Shown here one piece after another: positions 11,922-21,858 of a stretch of 64,000 bases of DNA. The notes under the pieces were generated by a model that was not told where the DNA came from, did not search any database, and saw only the letters and a program-made list of their open reading frames with translations. The number at the start of each line of letters is the position of its first letter. The first letter of the stretch is position 1. A program made the translations under genes and the position numbers. Source of the stretch: Blastomyces gilchristii SLH14081 (Eukaryota > Ascomycota > Eurotiomycetes > Onygenales > Ajellomycetaceae). Where the stretch lies: the NCBI RefSeq assembly GCF_000003855.2, contig NW_003101674.1:796734-860733 (forward strand). The letters run 5' to 3'.

Positions 11922-12756
11922 GCAATAATTCCACCGATTGGAACCGAGAGTTAACTTAGTGCTGTGGGCTTTATTACTGCTTCAACGCCATCTTTGTGAG
12001 CAACTAATTTACATAATCATTTTTATTGTTGAATGGCTGCTCATTTTGCTCAACTTTCCACCGAAGTTTCCTGTACAGAAATTAGCTATTAATAATTATA
12101 AATAGGATTTCATGACAAGAAGGATCGATTCACATTTTGTATTCCTTGCCTGACATAATTCCCAACGAGTCGAACAGCAAATTCTTCCACCTACTAAAAT
12201 ACTGTAATCCAGTTTGACGCCTTTACGTAGCCAAAATATCATTCAATCCTAGTCACAACAACATTATATTTCATTGTAATAGGTTATGCTACCTTTTGTT
12301 TGAGGCTTTATGTATCCTGATTACCGAGTACTAAGACCTGATGCATCTTCCCTGGCAGCCAGCACTTACCCACATCTGCAACACGACTGGTTGGTTGGCC
12401 TGTTTTAATCCCAAATAGGAATAGCTGCCTTCCTCAAAATACGATTCCAATCTCCCTATTGGTTCCTCGCTCAGCGGCTCTATCCGTTCCCACATTCGCG
12501 TTCTGCATCAACGCCAAGCCGGATCAACCCTTTGACCATAATCCTCCCTTTGATTAATATTATATATACCAGCATCCGTTCCCAGCGAGTTATCTTCTCT
12601 CGCAAGTATCATACATCAGAACTTCCTAACATTTCTGCATTTTTGTTCCGTGTTTGCTTCCCATTCATCATGTAAAATTAGCATACCAACCGAACTTTTC
12701 TCCCTTTACAACTCCCAGTTTACCTGCACCACTCAACAGTCTTTTATACCGTCAAA
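11922..12756. promoter_or_regulatory. Upstream region of the FunK1 gene
   Basis: About 830 bp without a gene. A TATA-like segment (attatatatacc) lies at about 12559-12570, some 190 bp before the FunK1 ATG, followed by a pyrimidine-rich leader. This fits a core promoter with a leader of roughly 150 nt. Confidence 0.4.
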
Positions 12757-15207
12757 ATGGCGGGACTTTCACAAGAAGATCGCGACATTATCAAGAACCA
12801 TCCTCTAACCAACTTAGTCGATCGTTTACGAGGCGCGCTTCAGGAAGCTGAAAGAATACATGAGTCGCGTCTAATTTATGATGGCGCTGATGAGAGCCTG
12901 GACCAACTCTATCGAAATGTGATTTCAAAACTCCTCTCTGCTTTACAGGGAGAGGATGCAGCTTACAGCCTTCGCTCGCGAATGAGTAATGGGGATGTGG
13001 TGTCTGATCTAGCACACTTAGTTGAGCATCTCCGAAAGGCACAAGGAAACTTCAAGTATGACAACTACCGGCCGTTAGTGCACCTGGTTATTCAAAGGCC
13101 TCCGACTGAATCCCAGCATGTCACAACCTGGAACTTCGATGTCTGGAAAGCTGTATTTAACCTCATTGACAACATCCCTCGATCAACTCCTCCGGCGAGC
13201 GTTCCCCCCTCCTTTGACGGCACGCCAGTCAGATCCACCTCATCATCGCAGAAAGGTTCCGAGCAGACGCGTGAATTGGTGAATCCGAGAATCTTTGGGG
13301 AGATATGTGGCTGCACATTTCGAGATGTCGAGGGCTTCTTTGACAAGTACTTCAAAGGGAAAGACTGGAGTGACAAAGCAGATGCCATTTGTCAACGCGT
13401 GCTGGCCTCAGACAGTGATGGTGATTGGGCCCAGTTTCCTGATCCTCCTACACAGGACAATGTCCTTGCCTGGTGGTTTCGTCTTCAAAAAGACCTTCTC
13501 TTGGAATCACGCAGCACCTACTACACCACAGCAAGCAAAGCAGATCTTATCAGTTCTAAGGCAAAACGGCAAATCGATCTCCTTCTGAGAGCTAGAAGTA
13601 CAACCCCCTTACAAAACAAACACAACTGGAGAGATATCCTGGTGGTTGGTGAGCTTAAAAAACCTGAGGAGAAGCTCAGGACCAAAGCCACATTACTGCA
13701 GATAGGCTGCTATGTGCGTGAGGTCTTTGCTGCACAGCCCACCCGGCAGTTTGTCCATGCATTCACTGTCTGCGGGACCAAGATGGAGGCATGGGTGTTT
13801 GACCGCTCGGGTCCCTACAGCTCAGGCATCATCGACATCTATACAAACTCAAGACAGTTCTTTCAGGTGCTTTTGGGCTACACCATGATGAGTGATGAGG
13901 AGCTGGGACTAGACACCTTTATTGCTAGGGATGAAGAGGGCATCAAATCTATGACTGTCAAAAGACCTGAACCCTCAGAGGAAATGGTGCTGCGGCTGGG
14001 TGAAATGCTTTCCTTTCAACGTGCCATTGTGTGTCGTGGGACTACATGTTTTCTCGCAGATGATGGAGAGGTTGTAGTCAAATTCTCGTGGGTATCGGAC
14101 AAGCGGCGCCCAGAGGTGGAACTTCTCAAGCTAGCAAGTAAAAAAAATGTTCGAGGAGTTGCCAGGATCATTGGCCACAGTACCATCACCAGCATTGCCA
14201 ACCTGCGCAGCGCCCTGACCTTCGACAACAAGCACCACAACTTCAAAAGTGCACCCCCCAGTACAGTCTCCTCATTTCATCAATCTCAGCTGCTCACTGA
14301 ACCCTGTCACTTAGATATCTGTCGAAAATCATCTTCCAGGAAACGCAGATCTCCGGACAAAGAGGTGCAGGCATCCAAACAATCACATTCTATTAATCAA
14401 CCGTTGAGTGACACTCAGCAGGAGAATGAACTAGCTTTCTCTATTCAGTCAGCACATGAGCCAAGCCTCTTCAACAGGAGTGGTGAGGAACTCTATGACA
14501 ACCGTGTCCTCCGCTGCCTTGTGATATCACCCGCAGGCCGGCTGATCTACAAGTACAAATCACCCTTGGAGCTGCTCATGGCGCTTCGTGATGCAATAAA
14601 GGCGCACAGGTCTCTTTATCTAGATGGGAACATCCTTCATAGGGATATTTCAGAGAACAATATAATAATAACTGATCCAGACAAGGTGGATGGTCACTCA
14701 GGCATGCTAATCGATCTGGATCTTGCCAAGGAAATTGGGAGCGGGCGCAGTGGCGCACGCCACCAGACCGGCACAATGGAGTTCATGGCGATCGAGGTGC
14801 TGCTTAATATCGACCACACCTATCGGCATGATCTCGAATCGTTCTTCTACGTCCTTATCTGGCAATGTGCCCGTCACGGTTGGGAAAAACTAGATGAGCT
14901 ACAGAGGCAGAGACAGGACCGGCCGAAAGACAGCATGTTGAAAAAGTGGTATAGTAGCACCTTCAGGGATATTGCAACTTATAAACGAGGCAACATGGAA
15001 GCTGGCGGATTTGAATACCTTCTGCAGGAGTTTCCACTGGGATTCGAGTGCGTCAAACCTCTCTGCAGGACCATACGAGGTGTGATGTTTCCTCATGGGA
15101 AGGAAGGACTTATTGTTGGAACACCGCAAGACCCAAAAAGGCTATATGATCCTATTATTAAGGCATATGATGATGCGATAGCTCTGATTGAAACCGAATA
15201 TGAATAA
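12757..15207 (+). CDS. FunK1 family fungal-specific protein kinase
   Basis: One intronless ORF of 816 aa with ATG in good context (gtcaaaATGG). The first 430 residues form the FunK1 N-terminal region, including the VWKAVFNLI segment near residue 135. The kinase part has a beta3 lysine (VVVKF, K442), a possible alpha-C glutamate in RPEVELLKL, a catalytic loop HRDISENN (H628-R629-D630), DLD (653-655) in place of DFG, and an AIE in place of APE. A Ser/Lys-rich insert of roughly 100 residues separates the lobes. FunK1 kinases are expanded in some Onygenales and other fungi; substrates are largely unknown. The catalytic residues are present, so an active enzyme is plausible. It is followed by a damaged membrane ORF and a LINE. 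Confidence 0.9.
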   Translation: MAGLSQEDRDIIKNHPLTNLVDRLRGALQEAERIHESRLIYDGADESLDQLYRNVISKLLSALQGEDAAYSLRSRMSNGDVVSDLAHLVEHLRKAQGNFKYDNYRPLVHLVIQRPPTESQHVTTWNFDVWKAVFNLIDNIPRSTPPASVPPSFDGTPVRSTSSSQKGSEQTRELVNPRIFGEICGCTFRDVEGFFDKYFKGKDWSDKADAICQRVLASDSDGDWAQFPDPPTQDNVLAWWFRLQKDLLLESRSTYYTTASKADLISSKAKRQIDLLLRARSTTPLQNKHNWRDILVVGELKKPEEKLRTKATLLQIGCYVREVFAAQPTRQFVHAFTVCGTKMEAWVFDRSGPYSSGIIDIYTNSRQFFQVLLGYTMMSDEELGLDTFIARDEEGIKSMTVKRPEPSEEMVLRLGEMLSFQRAIVCRGTTCFLADDGEVVVKFSWVSDKRRPEVELLKLASKKNVRGVARIIGHSTITSIANLRSALTFDNKHHNFKSAPPSTVSSFHQSQLLTEPCHLDICRKSSSRKRRSPDKEVQASKQSHSINQPLSDTQQENELAFSIQSAHEPSLFNRSGEELYDNRVLRCLVISPAGRLIYKYKSPLELLMALRDAIKAHRSLYLDGNILHRDISENNIIITDPDKVDGHSGMLIDLDLAKEIGSGRSGARHQTGTMEFMAIEVLLNIDHTYRHDLESFFYVLIWQCARHGWEKLDELQRQRQDRPKDSMLKKWYSSTFRDIATYKRGNMEAGGFEYLLQEFPLGFECVKPLCRTIRGVMFPHGKEGLIVGTPQDPKRLYDPIIKAYDDAIALIETEYE

Positions 15208-15222
15208 GTATCATTTACATTA

Positions 15223-16155
15223 ATTAATTAGCCTGCTTAATGCATACCAATTAGTCTACATAACTAGGCCATTTTACAACTCAAGGCAACAATGTTTTGA
15301 GCCCAGTTTCATTGCAAACTTCAAATCATTCGAAAGTCATGGTGGAGAATTTATTGGCAAAGTGTGTACGGAGGGCCTCCTCATACTGTGTAAGCAAGCC
15401 AATCAGGAGGCGGGCATCCTTACTTGCAATGTAAGTATCTCTCTATCCTCTGGTTGACCAAAGACTAACCCTTCATGCTCTAGTTCGCCGCCCATGGCCT
15501 TAATATCAGGGATGTTACCTCTTTTGGCGCTAAAGACATTCCACCTGTAACCGTCGAAATTAGGGGAATCAAAAAAACCGAAATTACCCGGTATTGCCGA
15601 TAAAGTCAAGGGTGCGGTGCAGCAAAGAGAACGATTGGTGCGGCCATTCCAAAAAGTTTCTCGCTAGGGGTTGAGAAATACTATATAGAATACAGTGATC
15701 GCAAGGATTGCGAAGCCCTGCCGGCAAAATTCCCAAAACTCCGACCCGAAAGTATCATCGACAAGAAGGCTAGAGCATTGGAAAAACTTCTATCAAGAAT
15801 CACCCCTGGCAACATTCGAGGGTTTGTGATCCTTGGGTTGATCGCAATCCCGATCTTAGCAATCCTTTTATCTTGTTCACTTATGGAGGTACATGGCACA
15901 TACCAGATTAGGGGAGTTACATTGCCAGTACTTATGCTATTACGGTTGCTATCTGCTTGCATTCTAGTCATATCCTTCCTTGTCCCTACTGTCATTTTGC
16001 ACTCTCTCTTATCAGCAGCGCATCGTGTTCCGCTCAAACTTGAGAAGGGTGAGGTCAGCAACCAATGTTTGGGAGCTCTATGCTGTTCAGCACTTATGGC
16101 AGCATGTGCCACTCTGGCACCTATTATACTCGGCCGTATGTCGGCCAAGCTATGA
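15223..16155 (+). pseudogene. Membrane protein ORF with in-frame stop, damaged or unresolved gene
   Basis: One frame is open from about 15223, crosses an excellent intron (15431-15482: gtaagt, gactaac, ctctag), and reads GEFIGKVCTEGLLILCKQAN before it and FAAHGLNIRDVTSFGAKDIP after it. It hits TAA near 15600 and then continues in the same frame to a TGA at 16153-16155. The downstream part (KYYIEYSDRKDCEALPAKF and beyond) has three hydrophobic segments consistent with TM helices (IRGFVILGLIAIPILAILLS and two more). No ATG starts the long frame; an ATG at about 15340 could join through an alternative gtaagc donor. An extra intron from a gtaacc donor near 15552 would bypass the TAA, but its branch site is poor. 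Family unknown. Confidence 0.35.
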
Positions 16156-16689
16156 CACTGTCACTGAAGTTGGAGTGAGATAAACCTTTTGCTTTTTAGT
16201 TGGTTGTGGGAAGAGCCTGGTGCTATGTCTGTAATTTGCTAGAGGTATACTTGGCTTGGACTTGTCGAAGATTTGGCGATTTGTTTCCAGTACGCGCACA
16301 TGTATTTATGTTTCTGAATATAACTTGATATTGTACTTTCGTTTCCTTGGTAGTTCTTGATCAATATTACATCCCTTTTGGGGCTTTTGACTTTCCCTTT
16401 TTCGAACCCTAAATGTTCAGTCTATACTACATTTATCAACCAACCACTTAACTCCCGGGGCACATATATATATAGGGGGGAAAAGGGCCCCTTTCATCTA
16501 TACTCTTCACCACACTGTCTCTGCAAGTTGCCTATTCTTGTTTTGAGGGGGCGGTAGGGAGGGGGTAAGTTGATAGGGGTTGTTTATAGCGGCCAGCTGT
16601 GCTTCTCGGGAGTACTGTTCTCGAGTGCCAGGTTTCTTCATCGTCTACCGTGGCTCTCTAGCTGACTTGGTTTGTTAGTATCAACCTTT
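16156..16689. other. Intergenic stretch
   Basis: About 530 bp with an (at)n tract near 16465 followed by a purine run. No gene, RNA or clear repeat boundary was seen. It separates the membrane ORF remnant from the LINE remnant. Confidence 0.4.
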
Positions 16690-18790
16690 CGCTCCTCCTA
16701 TTCTCGGCTTTCATCTAGCCTTCCAGTCTCTCTTGCAAATTGGATAGCTGCTTTAATCATCACCATATCTGGCTTCCAATCGTCCGGCGATCCTTCAGGC
16801 TTATTTCCTAGCAGGCGAGGAAGATTGTTCACTCCCAGCCCAATTCTCTCCTGTAGATTTTGTCTCTGTTCGGTCCATTGGGAGCAGTTAGGCAGAGAGT
16901 GCTTCACGATGACCTCCAAAGATGGGCTTTGGCACCGGGCTCTGTAGGCCTCGATGGCATTCTCCATATGTTCTAATCGCTCCCGTAGCCACTTCCTCGG
17001 TAGTTGTCCCTGGCTGTGGTCATTGGGAATGTACACTGAGAAGATTACCATGGTAACCTCTGGAAGTGTGACCTGAACTCCCACTATGTCTGATGATTTC
17101 ACCTCCACCTGCTGAAATAGTAGGATTTTCTTGGCCCAGATTGCTGACCGGTAGGGGTAGGTTGAGTCTGCCCTTACTGAGGGTCATAGGACTTCCCACT
17201 AGCGCGAGTATTGTCCTATGATGAATAGGTGTTCGAAATTTGAGTGGCAGTGTGGTTCTTGGATAAGTAGTAGACTTGCCTCCGCAAGATCCTCGTCATT
17301 AGCAGGCTGTGCTGTGCTTCTTCCATCTTTTTAAGGTTCGCTTGGATTATCTGTAACTTATGCATGGACATGTTTGTTGAGTAGCCCACAGTAGGCCGGG
17401 CACTGCTGTCCGTCACGAGGCGTGTGGCCCTCTTTCTTGCAGGTCGCGCACCGGGGTGTGGTTGCCTGGCAGTCCTTCTCCTCGTGGGACGTCTCTGCAC
17501 ATAGAATACACGCTGCGGGGGAGGGCACTGAGCTGCGATATGCCCATCAAGACTATGGCACTGAAAGCGCCTAGTGATCCGAGGTCGGTTCTCATACTCT
17601 ACCACAAAGCGTGATTCCCCATCTACATCAAAGATTTGATGATGTTGGACCAACTAGTCCCTTGCCTCTTTGCTGGAAAGATAGACTACCATGGATCCAT
17701 ATTTCTTTCCGACATTGGGCCGACTCAGCCATCTTGCCCTGGTCACTGTGGTTGGTTTTTCATTATAAAGATTCTCTTCACTGAGCATTTCACACTTGTC
17801 TTTTGAGATCCATCCAGCTTTATCATGGACATCAATCACTGCCTCCTTTCTCACATTGTCGACCCTAATGGGGAATTCCTGAGGCAGGCCGAACTTGGCT
17901 CCCCTCAGGTGGAACTCCAGCTAACATCGGTTGACACGTACTTTCTGCTCGTCCTCTCCAGAGTAGAGTAGAATTCGATACCGGGAGGGGTTACTGGTGG
18001 TTGCCAGTCCTTTCACCCTGATCTGTTCGGTCTCCTTGAAGCTCTTGAGTGCTGTTTGGATTCAGCTCTTGGTGGCTTTTTGGGCTGTCGTATCTTGTCC
18101 AATTCCATCCACTTCTGACATGTCGATCACTATGGACGGCGAGGAAAGGCGAGAGGCATCAAGTTGGAACCTGCTGATGGGATAGATGCTAAGGATTTCC
18201 GCTGGGAGCTTGCTGGTGTAGCTGGGGAGGTGGCTGGTGGGATTTGCGCCGTGCCTGCCACCACAGATGTCCATGATGGAGGGGGGAAGGCGAGTTTGCT
18301 CTCAAGTTCCGCTACTTTGTTCCCAAGATTTGTAAATCTTGCCTTCCATCCCTATCATTATATTCTTCAATCCGCTGATTGTCTCGTGTAGTGCCGTATT
18401 TATCTCGTGGAGCGCTACATTCGTCTCGTGTAGCTTGGCGGTTGAAGCCTGATTTGCCTCAAGCTTATCAAGTAGTATTCTCACTAGATCCTGGAGCTCA
18501 GATGTCCCGCTTGCTTTTGCCGTCTCGAATATCAGGTGTGGATTGTTGCAGGCCTTGCGGTTGACCTTGACTGTTGCTTCTTCGGCGCTCCCGGTTGTTC
18601 ATATACAAACGCGTCAAAGCCCACTGGGGGTTTACTGGCTCTCTTGGATTTCCGTGTTCCATCGTCGGCTCTATCATGGGTCTTGTTGGTCGAGTTTCTC
18701 GTCGTCGTTCCCGCAGCTAGGAACGCGTGTAGCTAGGCGTCGATTCGCGACGCATCGGCTTGTTCGGCCGCCATTGAGGCAGTCCTTCGT
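16690..18790 (-). mobile_element. Degenerate Tad-type LINE: ORF1 (gag) and endonuclease part of ORF2
   Basis: Read on the minus strand. ORF1 starts at ATG 18774 (MAAEQADASRIDA) and is already stopped at 18733-18735. It continues in pieces with a coiled-coil repeat (LHETNVALHEINTALHE), a gag-like region (SMVVYLSSKEARD) and CCHC knuckles (QCHSLDGHIAAQC with its first Cys lost, then CILCAETSHEEKDC and CATCKKEGHTPRDGQQC after a frameshift). ORF1 ends at TAA 17358-17360, overlapping the ORF2 start (ATG 17371, MSMHKLQIIQANL). ORF2 shows EEP endonuclease motifs LLLIQEPH, PYRSAIWAKK and VIFSVYIPND with stops and shifts. The reverse transcriptase is missing. Below about 16905 the frame no longer resembles an EEP domain. 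It is inactive. Confidence 0.8.
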
Positions 18791-19117
18791 AGCAAGTGGC
18801 CCAAAGGGCTCGAGCCGCTTGATTGCCTTTTCTCAATCTAATACTCTCCTCAGCCATGCAGAGGAGCTTTTCCTGTGCAGAGGAGCATGAGGGGTGGTTA
18901 AGGTATACTCCGAGCTCTGAGCGTCACGTGCCCTATATGTGTGTGTATAGCGTTTCCTAGTTTCCCTAGCGATTCCTATATTAGCCCGAAGCCCATCACT
19001 GGGTGCTTGACCTGGAAAACACGCCTCTCCATCTTGAACCGGCGTTACCAGGGCTTCCTCGCTACATCCCTGTTAGCCAACTCCCGGACGAACCTGATTT
19101 TCCCCGGCGTTGCGATC
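18791..19117. promoter_or_regulatory. Spacer between LINE 5' end and APH gene
   Basis: About 330 bp between the LINE ORF1 start (minus) and the APH ATG (plus). A short direct repeat with core cagaggagc occurs at about 18857 and 18878. The APH promoter must lie here or within the LINE 5' end. The APH frame is open upstream to 18941, so an earlier start is possible. Confidence 0.35.
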
Positions 19118-20783
19118 ATGGATCAAATAACAAAGCACAGAGTTGATCGAGCCGCTGAGGAGCTTATAGCTTCAATTGATCCTACAAGAGTCTGTGACCT
19201 GGCCACTTCCTTTCATCCTGCCAAAAGTGCCTGTCGGATCTTCTCAGACTGGAAGAAGGGTGGCTTTAATGTCTGTTTTCCTGTGATCTTTAACCAGGAT
19301 CCCGAGAGCATGGAAGGTGAGAAATGGATGGTCAGGATTCCTCTCCTTCCTCGACTGGCATTTCCGAAAGAGAAGATGCGCAGTGAAATTGCAACCATGA
19401 AGTAGGCAGTCTTTTCCCAGGAGTCCTGAATTCATAGTATAACTACAAGCAAATCTAACAGCAAATAGGTATATTGCAGAGAAGACCACCATTCCCATTC
19501 CTCATCTACACGGTTACTCCATAAACAGCGATGACAACATCCTTGGCCTTCCATTTATGCTTATGGAGTATATTGAGGGGAAGACATTGGCTGGTGTTGT
19601 ACTTCAAGATCTTGAGAAAAGGACAAGAGAACATTTTTACACCCAACTTGCTGATATTTATATCCAACTTTATCACCAACAATTCGACCAAATCGGAGCT
19701 CTCACCCTTGATGAGCATGATGAGGACTGGATATTTGCCAACAACCGCCCTCTAACAGTTGATGTCAATGATCAGGAAGTCAGTGGTTTTGATTTTTGTT
19801 CACATTTTCTCCCTCCTCAGCAGACTTTCACCTCGGCAATTGATTACATATACCTGATTTTCAGACTCATCTACAATGACTACTGCCGGTGCCCGGATTC
19901 CATAGTGGGGGAAGAAGATGCGCGACATTATCGATACAGTATTTGGGCAGGTCAGGGTATTGTGATGGAGTGGGTTAAACAAGAGTACAATCATGGCCCT
20001 TTCATTTTGATGCATGGTGATCTCCGCCCGTCCAATATTGTTATCGATGACAACTTCAACATCACATCAATTCTGGACTGGGAGTGGAGTCACACTCTCC
20101 CAGTTCAGTTGTTTGCGGTTCCCCCTTACTGGCTCACAAACCTCCAAGTGGCGCAAATTGCCGAGCCCTTATTCTCTTTCCCATATACAGTGGCAGCTCT
20201 AGACTTCATTGACTCCATGTGTGAGCTTGTGTACACTTCTTACAACCCTCACAGAAAACTGCGATCAGAGATTCCCATGGCGAGTGTTTGGCGCCAGCAG
20301 GCGTATGAGGACCAAGCTATTGCTCACGGACTTTTGAAACCCCACTCCTTCGGAAGCGTCTACTGCCATGCTCTAGATTCTTGTTACTACGATTGGGACC
20401 GTAACCAGCGAGTGGAAGCATTCTTTAAATTGAGAATTTGGCAATCTGAACTTGAAATTATGAAGCAAAAGGTAGTCGAATTGGCACACTTTGAAAAGGA
20501 GAGACAAAAGTTGGGAGTAGAACAACGTGTGACCTTTTCCTATCCAATTTTCACACAAGAGCAAGAAGCCGGGCTGGTGAGGAAGTTGAAGGATTTCAGC
20601 GAAAAAGCAGACAAGATCTTTAGGGATGGGAATGAAGTGGATCTCTTGGCAAGAGTTGAAAGAGAAGTCCGAAAAAAACAGGAGCTGAAAGCTGAGCTCG
20701 AAAGGCCACGCTCGCGGTGGCCACTTATCACCATTGGCGCGATATATCTAGTGTATATCATCAGTAGGGATCGGGGGAATTGA
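19118..20783 (+). CDS. APH-fold (aminoglycoside phosphotransferase-like) kinase protein
   Basis: Two exons (19118-19401, 19469-20783) give 532 aa; the intron joins AA|G in phase 2. The motif MHGDLRPSNIVIDDNFN (H277, D279) followed by ILDWEW (near 298) is the APH family catalytic loop and metal-binding Asp. LPFMLMEYIEGKTL is the hinge region. A C-terminal stretch of about 120 residues is charged and helical, then a hydrophobic WPLITIGAIYLVYIIS tail near the end could anchor the protein in a membrane. Fungal APH-like proteins are a large family of mostly unknown substrates, so antibiotic modification should not be assumed. The start is the ATG of MDQITKHRVDRAAEEL. Confidence 0.85.
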
Positions 20784-20791
20784 GTTATACA

Positions 20792-21100
20792 CTATGAATG
20801 ACTGAGTAATTCAATTGCGTCTCGCACAGCGGCCAAATTGGCTCTGATTCCATTGAGTTTCGCCCTCTGGTTGTGAATCTGTTGCCCCACCGTCATGCCG
20901 GTATTCTGCATGAAACGGGCATTTTGAGCCTCCCTGGCACTCGTGTTCAGCAGTTGCATTGCGTGTGCCTGAGCCTCAAGATCATTCATGTAGGCTAGCA
21001 CCTGAGTCTCTTCTTGTTCCAGCTGCGTGAATCGCTGTCTTTTGGCCTGTAGCTCGGCTTGGATGTCTTGGAAAAGACTCTGTTCATTGGGGGGGGCCAT
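20792..21100 (-). CDS. Small coiled-coil protein, unknown function
   Basis: Intronless ORF of 102 aa starting MAPPNEQSLFQDIQAELQ. It is rich in Gln, Ala, Glu and Leu, with heptad-like spacing over about residues 10-45 and 75-100, so a coiled-coil is likely. A tataaa-like box (about 21226-21231 on the reverse strand) lies some 125 bp upstream. It is tail-to-tail with the APH gene, the stops being 8 bp apart. Amino-acid composition and lack of rare codons favour a real gene, but no family is recognised. Confidence 0.5.
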   Translation of the reverse strand: MAPPNEQSLFQDIQAELQAKRQRFTQLEQEETQVLAYMNDLEAQAHAMQLLNTSAREAQNARFMQNTGMTVGQQIHNQRAKLNGIRANLAAVRDAIELLSHS

Positions 21101-21858
21101 TTCGTATATATGGATTCTTGGCTTTTGTGGTAGGGCAAGAGAGAAGAGTCGACGAGAATGATTTCAGTTGCCTGCACTCTGTATAATTCTAAAATTCAAA
21201 GGATGGAGGCAGAAACGATGCGAGGTTTATAAACCCTCTCAGCACCGTCCCTCCCGGTCTAAAGCAAAGAGATGAATGAGGCCGAGATCCTTGATCTGCC
21301 TTTCTTGCCAGCACATTGCCTGATGCATGTCCTTGCAGGCAGATGGTTGCCTTGATTTGGCATTTTCATGTGGAAGCAAGCCTTTTTATTAGCCAAATGA
21401 CTCCGGAACGAGCCAAAGAAAGCCTCATATTTTCTTTTTGCGCAGTTCAGTGAGTCAGGCTTTGAATGACAATCAGCACTTGCAGCGGGGAAGATATGTG
21501 ACACGTGCAAGGCGTTTATCGCCCATAAACCCCCGAATTTGCTGGCTGACGCGAAAAGGCAGGCAGGATCCTTTTGGCTGCTCAGTCAGGACTGCGGTCG
21601 CAGCCCTTTCTCAATTTTCAATGTAAAACCCAACACGGAGCTGACTCACTTTGAGGTCTTGGTTCGGGAGGAGGAGGGGAGGAAGTCGAGACATGTAGGC
21701 TACTGGGGCAAAAGAGCTCAGTCACCACCAGCGCACTGCTGGTAGAAGGGCCGATCAACTCCCGGGACCCCCAACAAGACATTCATGGACGCACGTGACA
21801 CTCAGGGCTTGGATTCTCAACCAACTTGGACATCGGATTATCTCATTGTTCCGGCGCA
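21101..21858. other. Intergenic stretch
   Basis: About 760 bp between the small coiled-coil ORF and the 3' end of the ABC transporter pseudogene. No gene recognised; only the putative upstream region of the coiled-coil ORF. Confidence 0.4.

Noticed and set aside
15681..16148. Minus-strand ORF of 155 codons opposite the membrane ORF
   Set aside because: The plus-strand frame has clear hydrophobic segments and a good intron; the minus frame has neither.
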